The notes under the pieces are model-generated. The model saw only the letters and a program-made list of their open reading frames with translations, had not been told where the DNA came from and made no database searches. A program made the translations under genes and the position numbers. DNA of 64,000 bases, taken from the NCBI GenBank assembly GCA_003223455.1, contig QHVE01000020.1:80430-144429 (forward strand), given 5' to 3'. Source of the stretch: Gemmatimonadota bacterium (GTDB lineage Bacteria > Gemmatimonadota > Gemmatimonadetes > Gemmatimonadales > Gemmatimonadaceae). Shown piece by piece: positions 53,147-62,301 of this stretch. Numbering within the stretch: position 1 is the first letter of the stretch; each line of letters starts with the position of its first letter.

Positions 53147-54440
53147 TCAGCGACTCGAGCATGCGCTCCGCGAGCCGCGACTGCGTCGCGACGAGCCCGA
53201 TCACCAGGGCGAGGAGCCGCACGCGCTCGACGTCTTCCTCCACGAAGATTCCCTGCATCGTGCGGTTCGTGAGGTTCACGACGCCGACGAGTGAGCCATG
53301 GTAGACGAGCGGGAAGCTGATGAACGAGCCCGTCGTGAAGTACTCGTCACGCAGGAGCGGATGCGATTTGGCCTCGGCGACGTCCTGCACGAGGAGTGGC
53401 TGTCGCGTCGCCGCGACCTTTCCCGCGACCCCTTCGCCGAACTGGATGCGGTATCCCGGCGGCACGTTTGGCGCGATGCCCCGCGCTGCGGCGAGATACA
53501 GCGCATGTTCCTCCGGCGCGTGCAGCAGGAGCGAGCACCGCTGGGCCCCCATGTCGTCGCCGACGAGGGTGAGAAGTCCGCTCACCATCTCGCGCGGATC
53601 GTCCGTCGTGGCGTCGAGCGACAGCACGCGATCGATCAGATAGAGCGTGCGCGTCTTCTGCCGCAGCGACTCGCTCCGCCGATGCAGCTCGATGTGTGCC
53701 TTCTCGAGCTGTTCGACGGCGGCCGTCACCTGGGCCTCGACCGCCGCGGCGCGGCGGCCGGCCTGGCGCGCATCCTCCATCGCGCGGGCCGCCTCGCGCT
53801 CGAGCGCGACGAGCCGCTCGGGATCGGCGTGCGTCAGCTGCGGGCCGCTCGCTTTGAGCAGCTGCTGCTCGAGCGTCGCGAGCTTCCGATCGTACTCGCC
53901 GTGCACTCGCTGCGTGACGTCTTCCAGCGTGCGCACCGCCTCCTCTCGCGCCTCGCGCTCGAGGAATCGCAGGTAGGCGAGCTCGAAGAGCGCGACCGCA
54001 GGGGCGAGCCGCTCCGACGTGCGCGTCCCGAAGAATTTGCGCGTCTCGTAGAGCACGATCACGCCGGACAACTGACCCTCGAACCGCAGTCCCCGGAGCG
54101 CGAGCCAGCCGACGTCGTTGTACCGCTTGAGCGCGAACAGCGGGGCGAACTCGTCCGAGTGGTCAGCGAAGTCCACGAAGGTGCTGCCGGCCGACACGGC
54201 GATGCGCTCGCGCGTCGGGAGATGATCGAACGTCGTCTCGAGGCGCTGGCGCACGACCACGTCGCCGCTGGGCGTGAGCCGGTCCACGAGCATCTCGCGT
54301 CGGGCGTCGTAGCGCACGAGCGCGATCTGCGCGAAGCGGTCGACCTCGGCCAGCGCGTCGGCGAGCGCGAGGAGCGCCGCGTCCACGTCGGGCGCGACGC
54401 TGAGCGCGTGGGCGAGCGTGGCGAGTGTGCGAGGAGGCAT
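53136..54440 (-). CDS. Two-GAF-domain coiled-coil sensor protein
   Basis: 434 residues: an N-terminal GAF-like domain (about 1-150; VDAALLALADALAEVDRFAQIALVRYDARREML, GWLALRGLRFEGQLSGVIVLYETRKFF), a long coiled coil (LEDVTQRVHGEYDRKLATLEQQLL ... EREAARAMEDARQAGRRAAAVEAQVTAAVEQLEKAH), and a C-terminal GAF domain (GAQRCSLLLHAPEEHALYLAAARGI, GEGVAGKVAATRQPLLVQDVAEAKSHPLL, FISFPLVYHGSLVGVVNLTNR). No output domain is seen. ATG 54440 is preferred. Co-transcribed with trpD; ligand unknown. Confidence 0.8.
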   Translation of the reverse strand: MPPRTLATLAHALSVAPDVDAALLALADALAEVDRFAQIALVRYDARREMLVDRLTPSGDVVVRQRLETTFDHLPTRERIAVSAGSTFVDFADHSDEFAPLFALKRYNDVGWLALRGLRFEGQLSGVIVLYETRKFFGTRTSERLAPAVALFELAYLRFLEREAREEAVRTLEDVTQRVHGEYDRKLATLEQQLLKASGPQLTHADPERLVALEREAARAMEDARQAGRRAAAVEAQVTAAVEQLEKAHIELHRRSESLRQKTRTLYLIDRVLSLDATTDDPREMVSGLLTLVGDDMGAQRCSLLLHAPEEHALYLAAARGIAPNVPPGYRIQFGEGVAGKVAATRQPLLVQDVAEAKSHPLLRDEYFTTGSFISFPLVYHGSLVGVVNLTNRTMQGIFVEEDVERVRLLALVIGLVATQSRLAERMLESLSVG

Positions 54441-54481
54441 CCAGCGGGGAGAGGCGTGGCGGCGGGCCGCGGCGGGGCGGA

Positions 54482-54511
54482 AAGTTGTCCGCTGCGCGCC
54501 GCCAAAGTCAA
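54482..54511 (-). promoter_or_regulatory. Probable GAF-trpD promoter
   Basis: Minus strand TTGACT (54511-54506), 18-bp spacer, CAACTT (54487-54482), about 40 bases before the ATG. Confidence 0.5.
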
Positions 54512-54578
54512 TCACACGCACAATGATCGTCTCGATGTACGCGCGTCTGTACGCGTGCGCCGCCGCGCCGCGATTTGC

Positions 54579-54606
54579 TTGACACTCCCCCCCCATCTGG
54601 TAGCTT
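54579..54606 (+). promoter_or_regulatory. Sigma70-type promoter for truA and the downstream genes
   Basis: TTGACA (54579-54584), 16-bp C-rich spacer, TAGCTT (54601-54606). The expected +1 near 54613 is only a couple of bases before the truA ATG, suggesting a leaderless mRNA; the next in-frame ATG at 54627 would allow a short leader. Confidence 0.65.
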
Positions 54607-54614
54607 TCGGATCG

Positions 54615-55370
54615 ATGCCGACTCGTATGCTGCTGCTCGTGTTGCACTATGACGGCACGAACTTCAGCGGATGGCAGCGACAACCCGATCGTCGTACCGT
54701 GCAAGGAGTGCTCGAGGCCGCGCTCAGCAGACTCTGCGCGCAGCCGATCTCGGCACTCGGATCCGGCCGGACCGACGCCGGCGTCCATGCGCGAGGCCAG
54801 GCGGTCGGGGTGCGCGTGCCGGCGAAGTGGGCACCGCCTGCGCTGCGACGCGCGCTGAACGCGCTCCTCCCGGACGATCTCTGGGTGGCAGATGCGCATG
54901 CGATGCGAGACGAGTTCCACGCGCGATACAGCGCCACGGCGAGAGCGTACAGCTACTACGTGGGCACGGACGATGAGGCCGCGTCACCATTTCGCCGTCG
55001 TACGGAGTGGGTCGTGTCCCGTCCGCTCGACGCGTCCGCGCTCGCACACGGCGCCGCCGCGATCGTCGGCGATCACTGCTTCCGCGGCTTCGCCGTCCGC
55101 GGCACGGCGCCAGACGACGATGACCATCGTTGCTCCATTCGGCGCGCCGAATGGATCGGTCGTCCCGGCGCCAACCGATTCCTCCATCACATGGTGCGCT
55201 TTCTCGTGGGCACGATGATCGACGCGGCACTCGCACGCCGACCCGCGGACGACATGGACGCCCTGCTCCGCGCCGAGGACAACTCCGAGGTGTCCCCGCC
55301 AGCGCCACCGCACGCGCTCTTCCTCGATCGCGTGACCTATCCCGCCGATCTCTATCTCTCCGAGCCATGA
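54615..55370 (+). CDS. truA: tRNA pseudouridine(38-40) synthase TruA, with a short gap
   Basis: Makes pseudouridine in tRNA anticodon arms. YDGTNFSGWQRQP, catalytic Asp54 in SGRTDAGVHA, FHARYSATARAYSYYV, FRGFA, NRFLHHMVRFLVGTMID. 251 aa. Between the RRAEWIGRPG strand and ANRFLHHM the usual 7-8-residue strand (L.F.I.a) is missing, in frame. Start ATG 54615; ATG 54627 is an alternative. Its stop overlaps the next gene (ATGA). Confidence 0.92.
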   Translation: MPTRMLLLVLHYDGTNFSGWQRQPDRRTVQGVLEAALSRLCAQPISALGSGRTDAGVHARGQAVGVRVPAKWAPPALRRALNALLPDDLWVADAHAMRDEFHARYSATARAYSYYVGTDDEAASPFRRRTEWVVSRPLDASALAHGAAAIVGDHCFRGFAVRGTAPDDDDHRCSIRRAEWIGRPGANRFLHHMVRFLVGTMIDAALARRPADDMDALLRAEDNSEVSPPAPPHALFLDRVTYPADLYLSEP

Positions 55371-56029
55371 AGCTCTACCTGGCCACGGCCAGCACGGATG
55401 ACGTCGCGTGGGGCGCAGCACATGGCATGCTCGACGGAGTGATCACGACCCCGGGGCTGCTCGTGGACGAAGCGGACAGTGATGCGCGCTCTCACCTGTC
55501 GGAGCTGTGTCGGCTCGTGCATGGGCCGATCTTCGCCGCGGTGTACGCCGTCGACGCCGCGGGCGCCTATCGCGACGGAAAGGAGCTCGCCAAGCTTTCC
55601 GATCAGATCGTCGTCCAGCTGCCGCTCCTGGAGGAGACCCTCGGCGCGATGCGGCGCCTGCAGGCGGACGGCATCCGCGTCTCGGCGACACACGTCTACA
55701 ACAGCGCGCAGGGGCTGATCGCCGCGCGGGCCGGCGCCTCGAGCGTCGTCACGGCGGTGGACCGGCTCGACGCCGCCGGACACGACGGCGTCGCGATGAT
55801 CGCCGAGCTGCATGCCGCGTTCGACGCCTCCGACGCCGAATGCGATGTGATCGCCCTCAACGCGGCGACGCCGGCGAGATTCGGCGCATGCGCCCTCGCC
55901 GGCGCGGACGCCGTCGCTCTGTCGGCCGATCTGTGCCGCGCATTGCTCGTTCACCCTCTCACCGATCGCGGCATCGACGAGTTTCTCGGCGACGTCGCGC
56001 GACTCCGCCGCGCATGGCCAAGCTCCTGA
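55367..56029 (+). CDS. Transaldolase/fructose-6-phosphate aldolase-family protein lacking the Schiff-base lysine
   Basis: 220 residues aligning to the FSA/TalC family end to end: MKLYLATASTDDVAWGAAHGMLDGVITTPGLL, THVYNSAQGLIAARAGASSVVTAVDRLDAAGHDG, and HPLTDRGIDEFLGDVARL. But the family's active-site Asp6 is Ala6 (YLATA versus FIDTA), the N28 position is Thr (ITTP versus TTNP), and Lys85 is Gln84 (VVQLP versus VVKIP). So it probably cannot form the Schiff base and may be a pseudoenzyme or use another chemistry. ATG 55367 overlaps the truA stop. In the truA-HtrA-pur operon. Confidence 0.85.
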   Translation: MKLYLATASTDDVAWGAAHGMLDGVITTPGLLVDEADSDARSHLSELCRLVHGPIFAAVYAVDAAGAYRDGKELAKLSDQIVVQLPLLEETLGAMRRLQADGIRVSATHVYNSAQGLIAARAGASSVVTAVDRLDAAGHDGVAMIAELHAAFDASDAECDVIALNAATPARFGACALAGADAVALSADLCRALLVHPLTDRGIDEFLGDVARLRRAWPSS

Positions 56030-57426
56030 TGCGCACCGGCACGTTCGTCATCTTGTCCGCCGTGGTTGTCGCCTGCTCCGACGCGCGCCAGACATCGGCG
56101 GCGCAGGTGACCCGCACTGCGGACGAGGCGCGAACCACGGTTCCCGCATCGCGGCGCACCGCGATCACGGAGGCGGTCGCCCGCGTGGCGCCCTCCGTCG
56201 TCACCGTCCAGACCGAGGTCGTGCAGCGTATCGCCGCCGACCCGTTCGAATCGATGTTCGGCGGTCGCTCGGGCACGCAGACCTCGGCGGGACTCGGCAC
56301 GGGGTTCATCGTGCGAGCCGATGGCGTGATCGTCACGAATGCACACGTCATCGCCGGAGCGACGCGGATCTCCGTGATGCTTCGCGACGGGACGACCTAT
56401 CCCGCCACCGCGATCGGTACCGATGAGACGAACGATCTCGCGGTGTTGAAAGTCAAAGCGGCGAATCTGCCCGTCGCACCGCTCGGCGACAGCGACAACC
56501 TGCTCGTCGGTGAGTGGGCGATCGCGATCGGCAATCCGTATGGCTTCATGCTCGGCAACTCCGAGCCGAGTGTGACCGCGGGCGTCATCAGCGGTGTGGG
56601 ACGCAATCTCGTGGCGCGCGGCGAAGGACCGTCGGCGTACTTCGACATGGTGCAGACGGATGCCTCGATCAACCCCGGCAACTCGGGCGGGCCACTCGTG
56701 AGCGCCACGGGTGAGGTGATCGGGGTCAACTCATCCATCTATTCGACCAGCGGCGGAGGCTCGATTGGCCTCGGCTTCGCCATCCCGATCAATCGCGCGC
56801 GCCGCGTGGCGGACGATCTGCTCGCGCACGGACGTGTGCGCCGGCCATGGATCGGTGTGCGACTCGACGAAGCACGCACCGACAACCCGCGCGAGCTGAT
56901 CGCGCGCGGCGCGACGATCGCTTCCGTCACTCCGGGCTCGCCCGCCGAACGCGCGGGATTGCGTCGCGGCGATGTGATCACCCGCGTCCGGACGCGCACG
57001 GTCCACAACCGGTTCGATTGGGATGCGGCGCTGCTCGATCTTCGCGTCGGCGAGCAGGTGCCGCTCGTCGTCCGGCGTGGGGGAGCGGACGTGAACGTCA
57101 CGGTCACGATCGCCGACCTCCCCGAGGTCACGGCGCCGAAGGTCGCCGTCCTGCGCGAGATGGAGCTCGTGACCCTCACACCCGCGATCCGGGCTGAGCG
57201 CGGCATCCGCTCCCCGAGCGGGGCACTCGTCTACCGCGCGAGCGAGCGCGTGACGGAGGAGCTGGGCATGTCGCCCGGCGACGTCATCGTGCAGATCAAC
57301 AGGACGCCGGTGACCACGGCGGAGGACGTCTCCCGCGCGCTCGATTACTATGCGGGGAGAGGGGCGATTCGCGTCTTTTTCGAGCACGAGGGCAGCATCT
57401 ACCCGACGGACTTCTTCATTCGATGA
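56014..57426 (+). CDS. HtrA/DegP-like serine protease, lipoprotein, two PDZ domains
   Basis: Envelope protease-chaperone. Signal with lipobox VVVAC (Cys21), trypsin-like domain with the triad His111 (IVTNAHVI), Asp141 (NDLAVLKV), Ser224 (NPGNSGGPL), then PDZ1 (IGVRLDEARTDNPRELIARGATIASVTPGSPAERAGLRRGDVI) and PDZ2 (LGMSPGDVIVQINRTPVTTAEDVSRALD). 470 aa. Start ATG 56014 gives a positive N-region (MAKLLMRTG); ATG 56029, which overlaps the previous stop (TGATG), is the alternative. Coupled to purB (ATGA). Anchored by acyl lipid, probably facing the periplasm. Confidence 0.92.
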   Translation: MAKLLMRTGTFVILSAVVVACSDARQTSAAQVTRTADEARTTVPASRRTAITEAVARVAPSVVTVQTEVVQRIAADPFESMFGGRSGTQTSAGLGTGFIVRADGVIVTNAHVIAGATRISVMLRDGTTYPATAIGTDETNDLAVLKVKAANLPVAPLGDSDNLLVGEWAIAIGNPYGFMLGNSEPSVTAGVISGVGRNLVARGEGPSAYFDMVQTDASINPGNSGGPLVSATGEVIGVNSSIYSTSGGGSIGLGFAIPINRARRVADDLLAHGRVRRPWIGVRLDEARTDNPRELIARGATIASVTPGSPAERAGLRRGDVITRVRTRTVHNRFDWDAALLDLRVGEQVPLVVRRGGADVNVTVTIADLPEVTAPKVAVLREMELVTLTPAIRAERGIRSPSGALVYRASERVTEELGMSPGDVIVQINRTPVTTAEDVSRALDYYAGRGAIRVFFEHEGSIYPTDFFIR

Positions 57427-58859
57427 CGGCGCACGATCGGTACTCGTCCCCGCTCGCCGAACGGTACGCCTCCAGGGCGATGCTCGAGCTGTGGTCGCCC
57501 CAGGTGCGCCACGGGCTGTGGCGGCGTCTCTGGCTCGCGCTCGCCGAGGCCGAGCAGGCGCTCGGTGTGCCGATTCCGGACGAGGCGCTGACTCAGATGC
57601 GCGCCCACCTCGACGACATCGACTTCGAGAAGGTCGCCACCTACGAGCGCCGATTCCGACACGACGTGATGGCGCATGTGCACGCATTCGGGGATGCCGC
57701 GCCCGCGGCGAAGAAGTTCATCCACCTCGGCGCGACGAGCGCCTTCGTGACGGACAACGCCGACCTGATCCTCATGCGCCGCGGCCTCGTCCTGCTGCGG
57801 GGTCGCGTGCAGCGCGTACTGCGCGCCCTCGCGGCGTTCGCCCGCGAATGGCGCGCCGAGCCGACGCTGGGGTACACGCATCTGCAGCCCGCGCAGCCGA
57901 CCACCGTGGGCAAGCGCGCGACCCTGTGGATGCAGGATCTCGTGCTCGACCTCGTCGACGTCGACCATCGCGTCGCCACGATGCCGTGCCGCGGCGTGAA
58001 GGGGACGACTGGCACCCAGGCCAGCTTCCTCGAGCTGTTCGAGGGTGACCACGGACGTGTGCGCGAGCTCGATCGCCGCGTCACGGCGGCCATCGAGTTT
58101 CCATCCTCGATCCCCGTGAGCGGTCAGACGTACACCCGGAAGCTCGATGCGCAGGTGCTGAACCTGGTGAGCGGCATCGCCGCCAGCGCGGCGAAGTTCA
58201 GCGCCGACATTCGCATGCTGCAGGCGTTCGGCGAGATCGAGGAGCCCTTCGAGCAGGATCAGATTGGATCCTCGGCGATGGCCTACAAGCGAAACCCGAT
58301 GCGCTGCGAGCGCATCGCGTCGCTGGCGCGGTTCGTCGGCACGCTCGAGCCGAATGCCAACCAGACGCACGCCGTCCAGTTCTTCGAGCGCACGCTCGAT
58401 GACAGCGCGAACCGGCGGCTCGCGATCCCGGAGTCGTTCCTCGCCACGGATGCCATCCTCGGCCTGATGGAGAACGTGGCGTCCGGCCTGGAGGTCCACC
58501 CAGCCCGTATTCGCCGCCGGCTGATGGACGAGCTGCCGTTCATGGCCACGGAAGAGCTGATCGTGCGCGCAGTGCGGGCGGGGGGCGACCGACAGGAGGC
58601 ACACGAGCGCATTCGCGGCTACAGCATCGCCGCCGCGCGGGCGATCAAGGACGGCGCGGCCAAGAACGATCTGCTCGATCGCATCGCCGGCGACCATACG
58701 TTCGGGATCACGCGCGACGAGCTGGATCGCGCGATGGATCCGCTTCGGTTCGTCGGACGCGCACCGCAGCAGGTCGACGAGTTTCTCGCCGAAGTCGTCG
58801 AGCCACTGCTCGCGGGCAGCGCCGCGGAGCTTCCGACGCTCGAGGAGGTTCGCGTATGA
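57423..58859 (+). CDS. purB: Adenylosuccinate lyase
   Basis: Two elimination steps of purine synthesis. [56 protein letters not shown], the catalytic-loop region [25 protein letters not shown] and the superfamily signature GSxxMxxKxNP. 478 aa, as expected. ATG 57423 overlaps HtrA stop; ATGA into purC. Confidence 0.96.
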   Translation: MTAHDRYSSPLAERYASRAMLELWSPQVRHGLWRRLWLALAEAEQALGVPIPDEALTQMRAHLDDIDFEKVATYERRFRHDVMAHVHAFGDAAPAAKKFIHLGATSAFVTDNADLILMRRGLVLLRGRVQRVLRALAAFAREWRAEPTLGYTHLQPAQPTTVGKRATLWMQDLVLDLVDVDHRVATMPCRGVKGTTGTQASFLELFEGDHGRVRELDRRVTAAIEFPSSIPVSGQTYTRKLDAQVLNLVSGIAASAAKFSADIRMLQAFGEIEEPFEQDQIGSSAMAYKRNPMRCERIASLARFVGTLEPNANQTHAVQFFERTLDDSANRRLAIPESFLATDAILGLMENVASGLEVHPARIRRRLMDELPFMATEELIVRAVRAGGDRQEAHERIRGYSIAAARAIKDGAAKNDLLDRIAGDHTFGITRDELDRAMDPLRFVGRAPQQVDEFLAEVVEPLLAGSAAELPTLEEVRV

Positions 58860-59782
58860 ACGTGCGCGCCGCGGCGTCGTCGATCCCGCTGCCGCTGCTC
58901 CGCCGCGGCAAGGTGCGTGACGTGTATGTCGTCGACGAGGCACGGCTCCTGCTCGTCGCGAGCGACCGCGTGAGCGCGTTCGACGTCGTGATGCACGAGC
59001 GCGTTCCGCACAAGGGTGCAGTGCTCACCCAGCTCACGGCGTGGTGGCTGCGCGCGTTCGGTGCACTCGTGCCGCATCACATGCTGAGCGCCGACGCCGA
59101 CGAGATCGTTGCCGCGGTGCCGGCGCTTGCCGGGTGTCAGCGCGCGCTGGCGGGACGCGCGATGCTCTGCATTCGGACCGAGGTATTTCCGATCGAGTGC
59201 GTCGTGCGCGGCTATCTGTCGGGCAGCGCGTGGAAGGAATACGCGGCGTCCGGCACGCTCGCCGGCGAGGCGTTGCCGGCGGGACTGGTGGAGAGCGATC
59301 GCTTCGATCCTCCACGCTTCTCACCGGCGACGAAAGCGGAGACGGGACACGACGAGAACATTCCCCTCGCCGAGGTGCGTCGCCGGCTGGGTGACGACGC
59401 CGCCAACGCGCTGGAGACGCTGAGCCGCCTCGTCTACGCGCGCGGACGGGACCTCGCCGCGTCGCGCGGGATCATCATCGCCGACACCAAGTTCGAGTTC
59501 GGCCGCGACGGCGCGGGGACGATTCGGCTCATCGACGAAGTGCTGACACCCGACAGCTCGCGCTTCTGGCCGGCCGAGAGCTACACGCCCGGCCGGTCGC
59601 AGCCGAGCTTCGACAAGCAGCCCCTGCGCGACTACCTCGAGGGTGAGCGCCGCGCGGGCCGATGGAATGGCGAAGCGCCGCCGCCGCCGCTGCCCGCCGC
59701 AGTGGTCGAGGCGACCAGCCGACGGTATCGCGACGCATTCGAGCGCATCACCGGGGCGCCGTTGGCCCTGACGGACTCCTGA
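58856..59782 (+). CDS. purC: Phosphoribosylaminoimidazole-succinocarboxamide synthase
   Basis: SAICAR synthetase. [78 protein letters not shown] and [22 protein letters not shown] are diagnostic. 308 aa, the longer eukaryote/actinobacteria-like form. ATG 58856 overlaps purB stop. Followed 10 bases later by psd. Confidence 0.95.
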   Translation: MNVRAAASSIPLPLLRRGKVRDVYVVDEARLLLVASDRVSAFDVVMHERVPHKGAVLTQLTAWWLRAFGALVPHHMLSADADEIVAAVPALAGCQRALAGRAMLCIRTEVFPIECVVRGYLSGSAWKEYAASGTLAGEALPAGLVESDRFDPPRFSPATKAETGHDENIPLAEVRRRLGDDAANALETLSRLVYARGRDLAASRGIIIADTKFEFGRDGAGTIRLIDEVLTPDSSRFWPAESYTPGRSQPSFDKQPLRDYLEGERRAGRWNGEAPPPPLPAAVVEATSRRYRDAFERITGAPLALTDS

Positions 59783-59792
59783 CCAGACTCTC

Positions 59793-60446
59793 GTGAGCTT
59801 CGCACGCGAAGGACTCGTCTTCATCGCCATCGCGGCGCTCATCGCCGCTGGCACCTATGCCACTGCGCTCAACCGGCGGTCGTGGCCGCTCTGGCTGCTC
59901 GCGTTCGCGCTGACGATCGTCGCGCTCTGGGTCGCGTACTTCTTCCGCGATCCGGAGCGTACGGGCCCGCGGGGCGAGCAGGTCGTCATCGCCCCCGCCG
60001 ACGGGAAGGTGGTGCTCATCAGCGACGTCGACGAGCCGGCGTTCATGGGAGGGCGCGCGCGTCGCGTCTCGATCTTCATGAACGTGTTCAACGTCCACGT
60101 CAATCGATATCCCGTCACCGGTACGGTGAAGTACGTGCATTACAACCCGGGCAAGTTCCTGAACGCTTCGGTCGAGAAGTCGAGTCTCGAGAACGAGCAG
60201 ATGTCGGTCGGCATCGAGACGCGGCGCGGACGAGTCCTCGTTCGACAGATCGCCGGCTTGATCGCCCGCCGCATCGTGACGTACAGCAAGGAGGGCGAGC
60301 AGGTCGAGCAGGGTCAGCGCATGGGCCTCATCCGCTTCGGATCGCGCGTGGACGTGTTCATGCCGCTCGACGTGCACCTGCGCGTGAAGGTCGGTGACAT
60401 GACGCTTGCCGGCTCGACGCCGATTGCGGAGCTGGGCGGACGATGA
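59793..60446 (+). CDS. psd: Phosphatidylserine decarboxylase, short (Psd-A-like) proenzyme
   Basis: Makes phosphatidylethanolamine; self-cleaves to form a pyruvoyl group. N-terminal two hydrophobic helices (GLVFIAIAALIAAGTYATAL, WLLAFALTIVALWVAYFF), then FRDPERTGPRGEQVVIAPADGKVV, SIFMNVFNVHVNRYPVTGTV, and the cleavage region IRFGSRVDVFMPLD where Gly-Ser is the expected self-cleavage pair. 217 aa. Start GTG 59793. ATGA into pssA, its pathway partner. Confidence 0.92.
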   Translation: MSFAREGLVFIAIAALIAAGTYATALNRRSWPLWLLAFALTIVALWVAYFFRDPERTGPRGEQVVIAPADGKVVLISDVDEPAFMGGRARRVSIFMNVFNVHVNRYPVTGTVKYVHYNPGKFLNASVEKSSLENEQMSVGIETRRGRVLVRQIAGLIARRIVTYSKEGEQVEQGQRMGLIRFGSRVDVFMPLDVHLRVKVGDMTLAGSTPIAELGGR

Positions 60447-62047
60447 AACCCACCCGCCGCCAGCTCCGGCGTCCCGACATGCGGCGCGCCGTGATCCTGT
60501 TCCCGAGCGGACTCACGCTCGGCAACCTCTTCTTCGGCATCTTCGCGATCATCGCCGCCTCGCGGCAGCAGTTCGTCGAGGCAGGCGTGTACGTGCTGCT
60601 CGGCGGGGCGTGCGATGCGCTCGACGGCCAGGTGGCGCGCGCGACCAACGCCGGCACGCAGTTCGGCGAGGAGCTCGACTCGCTCGTCGACGCGATCACG
60701 TTCGGGCTCGCGCCCGGGCTGATCATGTACTTCGCCGTGTTCAATCAGGCGAGCTGGGACTGGTTGTCCGTGTTCCTGTTCTCCGCCTGCGCGGTGATGC
60801 GCCTCGCGCGGTTCAACATCGAGCAGGCTGGTACGGCGAAGACCTACTTCCAGGGGTTGCCGAGTCCCGCCGCCGGCATCACGCTGGCGTCGTACTACTG
60901 GTTCAGCCAGTCGTGGCTGTACAACTACGGCGCGATCGCCAACCTGAAGTGGCACGTCCTGCTCCGCTTCCTCATGGCGGCGCTGGCGTTCCTCATGATC
61001 AGCAACATCCCGTATCCGGTGTTCCCACGCACCGGGTTCCGGAGCCTGCGCGCCATCGGCGCCACGCTGTTGCTCCTCGGATCGATGACGCTTCTGGCGA
61101 CGCGCCGACTCGAGTTCTTCTTCCCCGCGGCGTTGTGCTACGTCGCGTGGGGCCCGATCCGCTGGGTCTTCTCCGGTCTCTTCGAACGTCGGCAGCCGAC
61201 GATCCCGTACGATCTCTCCGAGGGCGAGGACGACGAGGACGAAGAGGACGCCTTCGGTCCGATGGACTCGCAGGTCCACGCGACGAGGCAGTCCGAGCGC
61301 ACGATGCGTCCCGCCCCCGTCGAGCGCGAGCGGCCGCGCCGCGAGCGAGCCGAGCGCGGTGAGCGTCCCGCCGCGGTCGCACATACGGAACGTTCCTCTC
61401 GAAGCGAAACGCCTCGCCCCCCGCGCTCCGAGCGTCCCGAGAGCGTCGAGCGTGGTGCGAATGCCGAGCGTCCTGCCCGCAGCGAACGGTCGGAGGCCGA
61501 CCGTGCCGCGCGTCGCGAGAAGCGCGACAAGCGGGAGAAGCGTCGCGAGCGGGAGCCCCGCGCTGCGACTCCGCCCGTGGAGCATCCGGAGTCCGGCGTG
61601 GGTGCGATCACGCTCGGTGCACCGGAGAGCGAGGTGACTTCCGCCGCACCCGTGCTGAGCGTCGTCCGTGCGGAGGGAGACGCGGTGGCATCCGGCGACA
61701 CGGTGGACCAGGCGGGCGGTGACGTCGGCCCCGCACGCAAGCGCAAGCGCCGCCGCCGTCGCGGCCAACGGGATCGCAACGCGACGGACACGGCCGACGC
61801 GAACGAAGCGTCAGACGGTGCGGACGCCGACGACGGCGAGAGCTTCGTCGACGATACCGAGCCGGCGAGGGCTAACGGCAGCGTCGTGACCGAGCCGCCT
61901 CCGACCGAGCCTCGTCCCGTGCCCCGCGAGGCGCACGTCGCATCGCCGCCGGAGCTTCCTCCGGCACCACCGACGCCGAGCGATGCGCCGCCGACCTCTC
62001 CCGTCGCGTCGCCGACACCGACACCATCCACGGACCAGAACGAATGA
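60443..62047 (+). CDS. pssA: CDP-diacylglycerol-serine O-phosphatidyltransferase with a long charged C-terminal tail
   Basis: Makes phosphatidylserine. The membrane half (residues 1-245) has several helices (LGNLFFGIFAIIAASR, LIMYFAVFNQASWDWLSVFLF) and the CDP-alcohol phosphotransferase motif DG-x2-AR-x8-G-x3-D-x3-D at residues 61-83 (DGQVARATNAGTQFGEELDSLVD). A further ~285 residues are unrelated: acidic EGEDDEDEEDAFG, Arg/Glu-rich RERPRRERAERGE, basic KRKRRRRRGQRDR and a Pro-rich end. The tail resembles RNase E-type scaffold tails. Usual PssA is about 250 aa. Overlaps psd and purS (ATGA). Confidence 0.88.
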   Translation: MKPTRRQLRRPDMRRAVILFPSGLTLGNLFFGIFAIIAASRQQFVEAGVYVLLGGACDALDGQVARATNAGTQFGEELDSLVDAITFGLAPGLIMYFAVFNQASWDWLSVFLFSACAVMRLARFNIEQAGTAKTYFQGLPSPAAGITLASYYWFSQSWLYNYGAIANLKWHVLLRFLMAALAFLMISNIPYPVFPRTGFRSLRAIGATLLLLGSMTLLATRRLEFFFPAALCYVAWGPIRWVFSGLFERRQPTIPYDLSEGEDDEDEEDAFGPMDSQVHATRQSERTMRPAPVERERPRRERAERGERPAAVAHTERSSRSETPRPPRSERPESVERGANAERPARSERSEADRAARREKRDKREKRREREPRAATPPVEHPESGVGAITLGAPESEVTSAAPVLSVVRAEGDAVASGDTVDQAGGDVGPARKRKRRRRRGQRDRNATDTADANEASDGADADDGESFVDDTEPARANGSVVTEPPPTEPRPVPREAHVASPPELPPAPPTPSDAPPTSPVASPTPTPSTDQNE

Positions 62048-62301
62048 GCCGCTATCGCGTCGCAGTCCAGGTCGTCCCGCGCCGCGGGCTACTCGATCCT
62101 CAGGGCAAGGCCGTCGCCGATGCGTTGCATACGCTCGGCTTCGGCGGCGTGGCCGCGGTGCACGTCGGCCGGCATCTCGTGCTCGACGTGGACGCGGCGG
62201 ACGAGGCCACGGCTCGGCGTCTGACGCGCGAGATGTGCGAGCGACTGCTCGCCAATCCCGTCACCGAAGATTTCGAGATCGCGGAGGTCGCGTCGTCATG
62301 A
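62044..62301 (+). CDS. purS: Phosphoribosylformylglycinamidine synthase subunit PurS
   Basis: Small subunit of the FGAM synthase complex PurS-PurQ-PurL. YRVAVQVVPRRGLLDPQGKAVADALHTLGF and VGRHLVLDVDAADEATARRLTREMCERLLANPV are typical. 85 aa, start ATG 62044. ATGA overlap with pssA upstream and purQ downstream. Confidence 0.94.
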   Translation: MSRYRVAVQVVPRRGLLDPQGKAVADALHTLGFGGVAAVHVGRHLVLDVDAADEATARRLTREMCERLLANPVTEDFEIAEVASS

